Source: Lutibacter sp. (lineage in GTDB: Bacteria; Bacteroidota; Bacteroidia; Flavobacteriales; Flavobacteriaceae). From it: a stretch of DNA of 48,214 nucleotides. A model generated the notes under the pieces. The model was not told the DNA's origin, did not search any database, and saw nothing but the letters and a program-made list of their open reading frames with translations. How positions within the stretch are numbered: the stretch's first letter is position 1; every line of letters begins with the position of its first letter. A program made the translations under genes and the position numbers. Location: contig DAIDMK010000020.1 in NCBI GenBank assembly GCA_027449025.1, positions 1-48,214 of the forward strand, given 5' to 3'. This document shows, piece by piece, positions 7,742 through 15,756 of this stretch.

Positions 7742-9342
7742 TCTACAGGTTTATTAATGGCATCCAATATATCTTGGATTCTATTTTTGTCGGTATTATA
7801 ATTGGTGTCGAATAGCGGTTTGTCAGGAAACTGTTCAATCATTACCGTTGATGAAGGGAAAGCAAATCCAACCCCTAAACTACTGGCTAATTTTAAAATC
7901 TTCATATGTAAAACGTGCTTGGAAGATTGTTCACTATTCCAATCCAAATTGACAAAATAAACATTTAAAAGAATGGATAAGGAAGAATCTGAAAACCCAA
8001 CAAATTCAACATTAAATTGTTCTGTTCTTGTTGACGGTTCCAATTCAATAATTCTTCTGATACCTAATACAAAAGCCTCAATAAGCTCTGGTGGCGTATC
8101 ATAGCGAATCCCCAAATTTGTTGTATAACGACGAAAAGAACGCAAACCCTTATTATTCACCACCATTTCTGCAAGTTGACTGTTTGGGATTTGAAAGATT
8201 GTTGTATCAGCAGCCCTAACTGTGGTGGATCTAAAGCCAACAGTTTCAACAGTCCCAACCACTACGCCTGCTTCAATCCAATCACCAATGTGAAACGGCT
8301 TGTCCACAAAGATCATAATGGTTCCAATAAAGTTTTTAACCGTGTCTTGTGAAGCCAGTGCTACCGCAATACCACCTATGGAAGCACCAGCAATTACCGT
8401 AACTGGATCAACACCAAAAAGCGTTAATAATTTAAGTATTCCAAGAAAGATAACGAGTCCCATTAAAAAATTTCTCAACACTGGTACCAGTTGATCATCT
8501 AATTTAGACACGGTTGACTCGGCGTATTTGGCATAAATACTCATGATTACCAAAACTAATTTCATAAATACATAAATCCAAAAAACAACCACCATGATGT
8601 TTATCGCTAACAGAAGAAAGTTATATACATCAATATGCAATACCAATGAAGGTAATCTATTTTTGACAAATGCCATTAAAATTAGTAAAACAACAGGGCG
8701 CGTTAATTTTTTTAAAGAAGATTTAATTTCTTCATCAGATATGTTTATGATTAAATGCTGTGATTTATTCAATATCAAAAAAACTATTTTTCGAAGGACA
8801 TAAAATAACCCAAAACAAATTGTTAACAAAATTAACAAACCAATGTATTGCCAAAGTTCAATATTGAGAAATACCATATGCCCAAAATCAGGAATTATTT
8901 GCTGCAATTTTGCTGTGTACCAAGGATACATGCTTTTGTAGAGCTCCAGTACTTTACTTGAAGTTTCTTTTGAATAATACCAGTTATCTTCAATTTTTTC
9001 CAAATATAGCTCAGGCATCTTTTTTGGAAATAATAGGTATTGATTTCCACTTTTGGTAATTGTGGTATCAGAATACATTTTATCGGTGGGCACTTTGTTA
9101 AAATCGACTTTAAGCCCTTTGGCATCCATTATTTTCTGTAATTTAATGGCTATTTCCTGTGCTTCTAAACTATCATAGCCATAAATTACGCTTGCCGCTT
9201 TTTCAGGGTTATAGGAACCTGATTGTAAAAAATATAAATGGGTATGGATGGTGGCGTTTGGATTGCTTAAATCGACTTTAACCTTATTTTGGGCAATTAA
9301 AGAAGCTGAAAACAACAAAAAAAATAGGAATAATTTTTTCAT
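7738..9342 (-). CDS. MscS-family mechanosensitive ion channel with periplasmic N-domain
   Basis: The 534-residue protein has a cleavable signal peptide (MKKLFLFFLLFSASLIAQ), a periplasmic region of about 140 residues, membrane helices near 164-186, 215-232, 240-262 and 288-309, and a Gly/Ala-rich pore helix (IAGASIGGIAVALAS, 317-331). The MscS beta domain follows (KPFHIGDWIEAG..., IPNSQLAEMVVNN). It should open under membrane tension and release solutes during osmotic downshock. The extra periplasmic domain makes it longer than E. coli MscS (286 residues). It is coupled by an ATGA overlap to the downstream M49-like protease. Its start codon is preceded by a run of TTTA-type tetranucleotide repeats, discussed as a separate feature. 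Confidence 0.9.
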   Translation of the reverse strand: MKKLFLFFLLFSASLIAQNKVKVDLSNPNATIHTHLYFLQSGSYNPEKAASVIYGYDSLEAQEIAIKLQKIMDAKGLKVDFNKVPTDKMYSDTTITKSGNQYLLFPKKMPELYLEKIEDNWYYSKETSSKVLELYKSMYPWYTAKLQQIIPDFGHMVFLNIELWQYIGLLILLTICFGLFYVLRKIVFLILNKSQHLIINISDEEIKSSLKKLTRPVVLLILMAFVKNRLPSLVLHIDVYNFLLLAINIMVVVFWIYVFMKLVLVIMSIYAKYAESTVSKLDDQLVPVLRNFLMGLVIFLGILKLLTLFGVDPVTVIAGASIGGIAVALASQDTVKNFIGTIMIFVDKPFHIGDWIEAGVVVGTVETVGFRSTTVRAADTTIFQIPNSQLAEMVVNNKGLRSFRRYTTNLGIRYDTPPELIEAFVLGIRRIIELEPSTRTEQFNVEFVGFSDSSLSILLNVYFVNLDWNSEQSSKHVLHMKILKLASSLGVGFAFPSSTVMIEQFPDKPLFDTNYNTDKNRIQDILDAINKPVE

Positions 9343-9376
9343 TATTTATTTATTTATTTTTTTATTTATTTATTTA
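9343..9376. repeat. ATTT tetranucleotide tract between ygiQ and the MscS gene
   Basis: The 31-bp gap between the ygiQ stop codon and the MscS start codon is almost entirely tandem ATTT units in two runs separated by a short T-run. On the coding (minus) strand this is an AAAT array ending at the ATG. It occupies the place of the ribosome-binding site and even contributes the ygiQ stop codon. Confidence 0.85.
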
Positions 9377-11317
9377 ATTCTTTGCTTTATTTTTTTTGAA
9401 AAATTTTCCTTTATTTTTTCTATTAAAAGGAATTGTATCATTAAAGGTGTCTTTTGCCTGTACATTTTTATTATTTCTCCAGCTGTTATTCTCTGGAAGC
9501 AATTTTTGCAACAAATCTGTTCTGCCGACTTTTGTGAGGGTATTTCTGATCCATTGTTGGTTTTCCTTTTTATACCAGAAGAAAAATCGGTGTTGGTCTT
9601 CTCTTTCCTGTTTGGTTCTTGGCGTTTTCGTAGGTTTTAGTGTATAAGGATGAAAACCACTATAATAAATAACCGTAGCAACTGTCATAGGTGTAGGTGT
9701 AAAACCTTGAACCTGTTCCAATTGAAATCCCAAATCTTTGGTTTCCGCAGCTAAGTTTGCCATATCTTCCAATTCACTTGCAGGATGGCTGGAAATAAAA
9801 TATGGAATCAGTTGAAGGTTTAGTTTTTTACGAGCATTAATGGCGTCAAAACGTTCTTTAAACTTATGAAAATAGCTAAAAGAAGGTTTACGCATCAATT
9901 TCAACACATTATTTGATGTATGTTCAGGCGCCACTTTTAATCGGCCTGAAACATGGTTTGTCATCACTTCTTCGGTATAAGCGTCCAACTCTTTTGGATC
10001 GGCCAATTTGTTGAATTCAGGCACCAATAAATCGTGGCGAATTCCGCTGCCTATAAATGATTTTTTTATTTTTGGATGTTTGTCAACTGCTTTATAAAGT
10101 TCTGTTAAAGGTTTGTGAGAGGTATCTAAATTATGACAAATCACCGGTGAAATACAAGAAGGCGAAACACATCTGTCGCAAATTTCCTGTACTTTTCCTT
10201 TCATTTTGTACATATTTGCCGATGGACCACCAATATCCGACAAATACCCTTTAAAATCGGGCATGTTCGCTACTTTATCTACTTCTTTTAAAATAGATTC
10301 CTGGCTTCTGCTGGCAATAAATTTTCCCTGATGTGCGGAAATGGTGCAAAAACTGCAACCGCCAAAACAGCCACGATGAATATTTATGGAAAATTTAATC
10401 ATTTCAAACGCGGGAATTGGTCCACGTAGGTTGTATTTTGGATGTGGCAAACGTGTGTAAGGCAAATCGAAAGAAGCATCAATTTCAGCTTCAGTCATCG
10501 TTTCATAAGGTGGGTTAATGACCAAGGTGTATTTATCAACCCCTTGCAAAACCCTGTTAGCATACAATTTATTGGACTCCTGTTCAATCACTTTAAAATT
10601 TGAAGCATAGGATTTTCTGTCCTTCAAACAAACTTCATGCGAGTTGATACTTATATCTTTCCAATTTTTATTTTTAGGAATTTCTTGGCTTTTATCAACT
10701 AAAAAAGCAGTTTGCTTCACTGTTTTGATACTGGAAAATGGTACGCCTTTCTTCAATAAATTCACAATATCATGTAAGGGTTGTTCACCCATTCCATAAA
10801 CCAGTAAATCGGCTTTTGAATCTACTAAAATAGTAGGTTTTAAGGTATCGCTCCAATAATCAAAATGCGTCACTCTTCTAAGTGAAGCTTCAATTCCGCC
10901 AATTAAAACCGGAACTTCGGGAAATTTCTCCTTTAATATCGTAGAATAAATGGTGGTTGCGTAATCGGGTCTGAAACCTTTATCGCCGTTGGGTGTATAA
11001 GCATCATTATCACGTTTTCTTTTGCTGGCGGTGTAATTGCTTACCATAGGATCCATGCAGCCACCTGTAACTGCAAAAAACAATTTTGGCGTACCTAGTT
11101 TGGTGAAATCCTGCAAATTATCGTGCACACTTGGTTGCGGCACAATTGCTATTTTTAAACCATAACTTTCCAAAAGCCGACCAATTACAGCTGCGCCAAA
11201 GGCAGGATGATCCACATAGGCATCGCCTGTAAATAATATTACATCAAGTTCATCCCAACCTCTGAGTTTCACCTCTTTGTTAGTGGTAGGCAACCAATCT
11301 GAAAGTTTATTCATCAT
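9374..11317 (-). CDS. ygiQ: YgiQ-family radical SAM protein
   Basis: The protein starts MMNKLSDWLPTTNKEVKLRG, a conserved N-terminus of the UPF0313/YgiQ family, followed by DVILFTGDAYVDHPAFG. The radical SAM cluster motif is CFGGCSFC (CxxxCxxC) near residue 325, binding a 4Fe-4S cluster and S-adenosylmethionine; the C-terminal DUF3362 region includes QGFTPTPMT and GFHPYT and ends in a Lys-rich tail. The reaction catalysed is not established for this family. A reading frame extends to a TTG at 11326, but that codon lies inside a TATTTTTG promoter box, so I place the start at the first ATG (11317; a second ATG follows at once). Only 31 bp separate it from the MscS gene, suggesting co-transcription. 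Confidence 0.9.
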   Translation of the reverse strand: MMNKLSDWLPTTNKEVKLRGWDELDVILFTGDAYVDHPAFGAAVIGRLLESYGLKIAIVPQPSVHDNLQDFTKLGTPKLFFAVTGGCMDPMVSNYTASKRKRDNDAYTPNGDKGFRPDYATTIYSTILKEKFPEVPVLIGGIEASLRRVTHFDYWSDTLKPTILVDSKADLLVYGMGEQPLHDIVNLLKKGVPFSSIKTVKQTAFLVDKSQEIPKNKNWKDISINSHEVCLKDRKSYASNFKVIEQESNKLYANRVLQGVDKYTLVINPPYETMTEAEIDASFDLPYTRLPHPKYNLRGPIPAFEMIKFSINIHRGCFGGCSFCTISAHQGKFIASRSQESILKEVDKVANMPDFKGYLSDIGGPSANMYKMKGKVQEICDRCVSPSCISPVICHNLDTSHKPLTELYKAVDKHPKIKKSFIGSGIRHDLLVPEFNKLADPKELDAYTEEVMTNHVSGRLKVAPEHTSNNVLKLMRKPSFSYFHKFKERFDAINARKKLNLQLIPYFISSHPASELEDMANLAAETKDLGFQLEQVQGFTPTPMTVATVIYYSGFHPYTLKPTKTPRTKQEREDQHRFFFWYKKENQQWIRNTLTKVGRTDLLQKLLPENNSWRNNKNVQAKDTFNDTIPFNRKNKGKFFKKNKAKN

Positions 11318-11323
11318 ATTCTG

Positions 11324-11331
11324 CAAAAATA
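11324..11331 (-). promoter_or_regulatory. -7 promoter element of ygiQ, adjacent to the start codon
   Basis: On the minus strand TATTTTTG (TAnnTTTG) ends 6 bases before the ATG at 11317. A transcript would start at or within about 3 nt of the ATG. I see no good -33 TTG, so the box alone carries the call. Confidence 0.45.
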
Positions 11332-11452
11332 CGCTAAAATTAATAATTCGAATTTTTTTCTTTTCTCTAACTTTTTGTAAATGAAGAATTAGGGATTTCG
11401 TTACTTGTTAAAACAATAATCTATATAAATATTTTCATATTTAACTGAAGCC

Positions 11453-11551
11453 GCGTTAGGGATTGCAATGAAAAGCCTTTTTAGCGGTTTTTACCGTTAA
11501 AAAGCTTGGAATGAAAAGCCCGACCCCCGCCTTTTCGGCGGGGGAGCGCCC
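11453..11551. repeat. Dispersed structured element, copy A
   Basis: An approximately 100-bp element starts GCGTTAGGGA and ends GCGCCC. It holds a variable hairpin (11475-11505, arms containing CGGT and ACCG plus a TTTTTA/TAAAAA extension) and a GC-rich hairpin (CCCCCGCC-TTTTC-GGCGGGGG, 11524-11544). The flanks share words with copy B at 36367-36468: GCGTTAGGGA, GAAAAGCCCGACC and CGCCCAAAA. It lies between the glucosaminidase gene and ygiQ. Whether it is a transcribed RNA, a terminator or a mobile REP-like repeat cannot be decided here. Confidence 0.75.
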
Positions 11552-11579
11552 AAAATATTATTTAAAAAATGTGAACTGT

Positions 11580-12380
11580 TTATTTTGTGATATTCAACTC
11601 TTGCCCGATACTTATCTCGTTGGAATACAGCGCGTTGATTTTTTTAAGTTCTTCAACCGTTAAGCCATATCGTTTAGAGATGTTGTACAAAGTGTCGCCT
11701 TTTACAACAATATGTTGGGCCAAACTCATATTTTCCGCCTTTTTAAACGGTATTCCCATAACTTCCGCATCATATTTATGCAAATCGTATTTTTCAATTA
11801 GCCCGATTAATTTTGCGGGATAACGCCTATCGGTTGCGTACCCGGCCTCACTTAAACCCTGCGCCCAGCCAACATAATCGCCATCTTTTAGGGTAAATAA
11901 ATTGGCATAACGACTTCTGGTGGTTAAAAATAGGGAGTGGTCTCTATAAGAATTTAAAGGGTCTTTATACACTCTAAAGCATTCGCCCTTTTCATCATCG
12001 TCGTGCAGTGTGTGATCGCCTTCCCAGCCTTTATGGCATTTTATGCCGAAATGGTTATTGGATCTTTTGGTAAGATCACTGTTGCCACTTGTGGACTCTA
12101 AAATTCCCTGGGCCAAAGTAATACTGGCAGGGATTTTAAATTCTCGCATTTCTTTCATCGCCACATCTTTATAGGAATTTATATATTCAATGGTTGACGT
12201 TGCAATGGATTGGTTTGCTTCAATTGCTATTTCGGCTGGCTCATTATTTTCGGCTGATGCTACTACTTTATTTTCTCTTGGATAGACTTTGTGCTTTGTA
12301 TGAACAGCCTTCTTTTTGGAGTTGCAGCTTGATAAAAAACCTATGGTTAACAAACAAATTAAAACAATATTTAACTTCAT
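11580..12380 (-). CDS. Glucosaminidase (GH73) lipoprotein with LysM domain
   Basis: This 266-residue protein has a lipoprotein signal (LSSC, Cys19), a linker to about residue 60, then a FlgJ-like endo-beta-N-acetylglucosaminidase domain: ITLAQGILESTSGNSDL (catalytic Glu95), NNHFGIKCHKGW, and YATDRRYPAKLIGLIEKY. A single LysM peptidoglycan-binding domain forms the C-terminus (VVKGDTLYNISKRYGLTVEE). It should cleave glycan strands in the periplasm during wall growth or separation. Its ATG lies 3 bp downstream of the PLP-enzyme stop, so ABC-F, PLP enzyme and glucosaminidase form a run of tightly packed minus-strand genes. Structured repeat copy A follows its stop codon. Confidence 0.9.
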   Translation of the reverse strand: MKLNIVLICLLTIGFLSSCNSKKKAVHTKHKVYPRENKVVASAENNEPAEIAIEANQSIATSTIEYINSYKDVAMKEMREFKIPASITLAQGILESTSGNSDLTKRSNNHFGIKCHKGWEGDHTLHDDDEKGECFRVYKDPLNSYRDHSLFLTTRSRYANLFTLKDGDYVGWAQGLSEAGYATDRRYPAKLIGLIEKYDLHKYDAEVMGIPFKKAENMSLAQHIVVKGDTLYNISKRYGLTVEELKKINALYSNEISIGQELNITK

Positions 12381-12383
12381 ATT

Positions 12384-13316
12384 TTATGCTATTTGTGCTA
12401 AATTTTTCTTTTTTAATAACAAATTCATTCCTTCAATTCCTTGCAAACCGCCAGTATGAATTGCCAAAATTTTAGTCCCTTTTTCAAAATAATCATTTTT
12501 GATCAAATCTACGATACCAAACATCATTTTTCCTGTATAAACAGGGTCTAAAGGAATTTTTGTTTCACTTTTGAATTTGTTGATAAATATAATTAATTCT
12601 TCTGAAACTTTTGCATAACCGCCAAAATGATAGTCGATATTTAAACTCCAATTATCTGATTTTAGTATGTATTTTTTGATTTCGTTCTGTAAAAAATCAC
12701 CTTTTAAGGCTGGGAAACCGATTGCTTTTTGTTGATTGTTCAGCGAATTTATAATTCCTGAAATGGTCCCTCCCGTTCCAACAGCACAGCAAATAATAGC
12801 GTATTTAGCGTCTTCTTCAGTTAATATTTCTTGGCAGCCTTTTAGAGCAAAATTATTTGTGCCGCCTTCCGGAACCAAATAAAAGTCGCCAAACTTTTCC
12901 TGAAGTTTCGCAATAAATTCAGGTGAGGTTTTATCTCTATAAGCTGCTCTGGAAACAAAATCTAACTTCATATTGTGTTCTGAAGCAAATTTTAAGGTTG
13001 GGTTATTTTGAAGTGTTTTGATTAAATTAATGGCCAATTCATCACCTCTAATAATTCCGATGGTTTTAAGATTATACGCAAATCCGACCGCAGCAGTTGC
13101 GGCAATGTGATTGGAATAGGCGCCACCGAAAGTAAGCAAGGTACTTTTTTGTTGTTTGGCGGCTTCCGCTAAATTGTATTTTAATTTTCGGTATTTATTT
13201 CCAGAAATAAATGGGTGCAATTCGTCTTCGCGTTTTATAAAAAGGGAAACATCCCTATTTTCAATTTCGGAAAAGTGAATTTGTTGAATGCGACTATTTT
13301 TATTTTCTAGGAACAA
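12384..13316 (-). CDS. PLP-dependent enzyme, ACC deaminase / D-cysteine desulfhydrase family
   Basis: This 310-residue fold-type II PLP enzyme has the lysine motif SGNKYRKLKYN (Schiff-base Lys41), the Ser/Asn motif GGAYSNHIAATAAVG near 74-88, and the phosphate-binding loop CAVGTGGTISG near 180. These match the family that includes 1-aminocyclopropane-1-carboxylate deaminase and D-cysteine desulfhydrase; D-cysteine or another small amino acid is the more likely substrate in a marine or freshwater bacterium, but sequence reading cannot settle this. No in-frame ATG lies near the N-terminus: the frame starts at a TTG at 13316, ten bases inside the end of the ABC-F gene. Translation coupled to the upstream gene would explain a weak start. 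Confidence 0.82.
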   Translation of the reverse strand: MFLENKNSRIQQIHFSEIENRDVSLFIKREDELHPFISGNKYRKLKYNLAEAAKQQKSTLLTFGGAYSNHIAATAAVGFAYNLKTIGIIRGDELAINLIKTLQNNPTLKFASEHNMKLDFVSRAAYRDKTSPEFIAKLQEKFGDFYLVPEGGTNNFALKGCQEILTEEDAKYAIICCAVGTGGTISGIINSLNNQQKAIGFPALKGDFLQNEIKKYILKSDNWSLNIDYHFGGYAKVSEELIIFINKFKSETKIPLDPVYTGKMMFGIVDLIKNDYFEKGTKILAIHTGGLQGIEGMNLLLKKKNLAQIA

Positions 13317-15226
13317 TTTTCTGTTTTTTCTTCAATTTCAGCCCATTCGTCCATCAACATTTCCACTTTGCTTTTTTTTGCTTTATAGTTTTCAAAAAAA
13401 TTGGGTTTTGTTGAAGTTGCCTCATAATCCTTCACTAAAGCTTCGTCCATTTCTGAAATTTCCTTTTCCAGAGTATCTATTTGGGTCTCAATTTTAGACA
13501 ATTGATTTTTTAGTCTTTTAAGTTCCTTGTCTTCTTCTCTTGATGAATTAGAAACCTCTTTTTTTGAAGTTTCCGATTTTTTTGCAACCACGGTTCTTTT
13601 TTCAGCCTCGCGCAAATTTTCTAGCTGATGCTGTTCCAAGAAAAAGTCGATGTCACCCAAATATTCTTTAATCACTTTATCTTTAAAGCCATAAACTGTT
13701 GTGGCCAATCCTTGTAAAAAATCCCTGTCGTGTGAAACCAAAATTAAGGTTCCATCAAATTTTTTGAGCGCCAGTTTCAAGACATTTTTTGAAGCAATAT
13801 CCAAGTGGTTTGTGGGCTCATCCATTATCAATACGTTAAACGGAGACAACAGTAACTTGCACAATGCCAGTCTATTTCTTTCACCACCCGACAACATTTT
13901 TGCTTTTTTATCAACAGTATCGCCACTAAACAAGAACGAGCCCAACATATCTCTAACGCGCGCTCTGTTTGAGTCTGTTGCGGCATCTTCCATAATTTCT
14001 AAGACCGTTTTTTCCGCATCCAAATATTCGGATTGGTTTTGGGCGAAATAGCCTATTTCCACATTGTGACCCAATTTTAAATGACCGCCGTGCGGAATTT
14101 CTCCCACTATAATTTTTGCCAGCGTCGATTTCCCTTGTCCGTTTTGACCAACAAAAGCAATTTTACTGTTTCTTTCAATAAGCAAATCAACAGCTTCCAA
14201 CACATGTTTTTTACCGTAACTTTTCGATAAATTTTCAGCTTCTATAACTACTTTTCCTGGATCTTTAGAAATTTGGAACTTCACGTTCATAACCGCATTG
14301 TCATCGTCATCAACTTCTATGCGCTCTACTTTATCCAGTTTTTTAATTAAAGATTGCGCCATGGTCGCCTTGTTGGCTTTTGCTCTAAATTTATCAATTA
14401 AAACCTGTGTTGCCTTAATTTCTTTATCCTGATTTTTTTGAGCCTGTAATTGTTTTTCTTTTATTTCACCGCGCAATAACAAAAACTGTGAATATGGTTT
14501 TTTGTAATCGTAAATCTTCCCTAAAGAAATTTCTATGGTTCGGTTGGTGACATTGTCTAGAAACATTTTATCATGTGAGACCAAAACGATGGCGCCCGAA
14601 TAGACTTTTAAGAAATTTTCCAGCCAAATAATGGATTCTATATCCAAATGGTTTGTTGGCTCATCCAGTAATAAGATGTCATTCTCTTGTAACAGTAACT
14701 TTGCCAATTCAATCCGCATTCTCCAACCTCCAGAAAAAGTATCTGTAAGCTTGTCGAAATCTTCTCTTTGGAAGCCTAGGCCTTGCAATATTTTTTCGGT
14801 ATTTCCTTGGTAATTATAGCCGCCCAATAATTCATATCGTTGAGAAAACTCATTTAAATTAACCATTAAATCGTGATAGTATTCACTTTCGTAATCGGTT
14901 CTTTCCACCAATTCATGGTTGATAATTTCCAATTTTCCTTCCAGTTGCTTAATTTCGTGGAAAGCCTGATAGGCTTCCTCCAAAATTGTTCTTCCTTCAA
15001 CAAAATCAATATCCTGACGTAAAAATCCAATTTTCACCTCTTTATCAAAAGCCATGGTTCCGCCAGAATTTTCTATATCTTTAGAAAGCACTTTTAATAA
15101 AGTAGATTTTCCTGCGCCATTTTTGCCGATTAATCCAATTCTGTCACCTTTATTTAGTTTAAAAGTAACTCCTGAAAACAAATCGGAACCGGCAAAAGAA
15201 ACCGATAAATTGTGTACGTTAAGCAT
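13307..15226 (-). CDS. ABC-F family ATPase
   Basis: This 639-residue soluble protein has two ABC domains and no membrane segment. Domain 1 has Walker A GKNGAGKST (34-42), signature FSGGWRMRIELA and Walker B LLLLDEPTNHLD; domain 2 has GQNGQGKST, LSGGERNRLALC and VLIMDEPTNHLD. A charged linker between the domains and a C-terminal coiled coil (RLKNQLSKIETQIDTLEKEI) are typical of ABC-F factors that act on ribosomes in translation (EttA/Uup/YbiT type), rather than of transporters. Which subfamily it belongs to is not clear. A good minus-strand promoter lies at 15275-15305. The PLP-enzyme gene overlaps its 3' end by 10 bases. Confidence 0.9.
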   Translation of the reverse strand: MLNVHNLSVSFAGSDLFSGVTFKLNKGDRIGLIGKNGAGKSTLLKVLSKDIENSGGTMAFDKEVKIGFLRQDIDFVEGRTILEEAYQAFHEIKQLEGKLEIINHELVERTDYESEYYHDLMVNLNEFSQRYELLGGYNYQGNTEKILQGLGFQREDFDKLTDTFSGGWRMRIELAKLLLQENDILLLDEPTNHLDIESIIWLENFLKVYSGAIVLVSHDKMFLDNVTNRTIEISLGKIYDYKKPYSQFLLLRGEIKEKQLQAQKNQDKEIKATQVLIDKFRAKANKATMAQSLIKKLDKVERIEVDDDDNAVMNVKFQISKDPGKVVIEAENLSKSYGKKHVLEAVDLLIERNSKIAFVGQNGQGKSTLAKIIVGEIPHGGHLKLGHNVEIGYFAQNQSEYLDAEKTVLEIMEDAATDSNRARVRDMLGSFLFSGDTVDKKAKMLSGGERNRLALCKLLLSPFNVLIMDEPTNHLDIASKNVLKLALKKFDGTLILVSHDRDFLQGLATTVYGFKDKVIKEYLGDIDFFLEQHQLENLREAEKRTVVAKKSETSKKEVSNSSREEDKELKRLKNQLSKIETQIDTLEKEISEMDEALVKDYEATSTKPNFFENYKAKKSKVEMLMDEWAEIEEKTENCS

Positions 15227-15246
15227 TAATAGTATATAATTTAATG

Positions 15247-15254
15247 TAAATTTG
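15247..15254 (+). promoter_or_regulatory. Possible -7 element of the DUF983 gene
   Basis: TAAATTTG fits TAnnTTTG; transcription would start near 15260 with a leader of almost 100 nt. No convincing -33 TTG is present. It faces the ABC-F promoter, so the two 5' ends could overlap by about 10 bases. Confidence 0.35.
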
Positions 15255-15274
15255 TATGCGTTTTAAAAATCGTA

Positions 15275-15305
15275 CAAAAGTACTACAAATAAATTTGGGA
15301 CTCAA
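15275..15305 (-). promoter_or_regulatory. Promoter of the ABC-F gene
   Basis: On the minus strand TTG (15303-15305) and TACTTTTG (15275-15282) are 20 bases apart, the same spacing as at gldK. Transcription would begin near 15270, about 45 nt before the ABC-F start codon. Confidence 0.65.
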
Positions 15306-15357
15306 TTAAAGTTCTAATTTTTTAATCGACTGAATTTAAAGCAACTAAAAATAGAAA

Positions 15358-15756
15358 ATGTTTAAAAAGGGAAGCAAGCTTTACAGCATTTTATTCAATA
15401 AATGTCCGCGATGCCACGAAGGTGATTTTATGAAAGAAAAAAATATGTTTAAATTGAACAGGGCCTTTGAGATGCATGTACATTGCTCAAAATGTGGCTT
15501 AAAATACATGATGGAACCTTCCTTTTATTATGGTGCCATGTACGTCAATTATGCGCTTACGGTTGGAATTTCAATTGCAACCTTTGTAATAGTTTCGCTA
15601 TTTTTCGATTTTAATTTGGTGGAAAGTTTTATCCCAATTGTTATTGTTTTGGTTTTATCGGCACCAGTGACCATTCGATTTTCAAGAATAGGGTGGATCA
15701 ACCTTTTTGTAAAATACGATCCAAACGCGATTAAATCTAAAGAAAACGCGCAATAG
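15358..15756 (+). CDS. DUF983 membrane protein
   Basis: This 132-residue protein has two CxxC knuckles at its N-terminus (CPRCHEGDFM and CSKCGLKYMMEPSFYYGAMY), which resemble a zinc ribbon, followed by two transmembrane helices (about 62-85 and 88-108). This layout is characteristic of DUF983. It is a small inner-membrane protein of unknown function. Its 3' end overlaps the convergent FAD-oxidoreductase gene by 20 bases. It sits between the ABC-F and gld loci. Confidence 0.88.
   Translation: MFKKGSKLYSILFNKCPRCHEGDFMKEKNMFKLNRAFEMHVHCSKCGLKYMMEPSFYYGAMYVNYALTVGISIATFVIVSLFFDFNLVESFIPIVIVLVLSAPVTIRFSRIGWINLFVKYDPNAIKSKENAQ

Noticed and set aside
11318-11326. TTG start for ygiQ at 11326
   Set aside because: The TTG belongs to the TATTTTTG promoter box and the family's conserved N-terminus begins at the following ATG.
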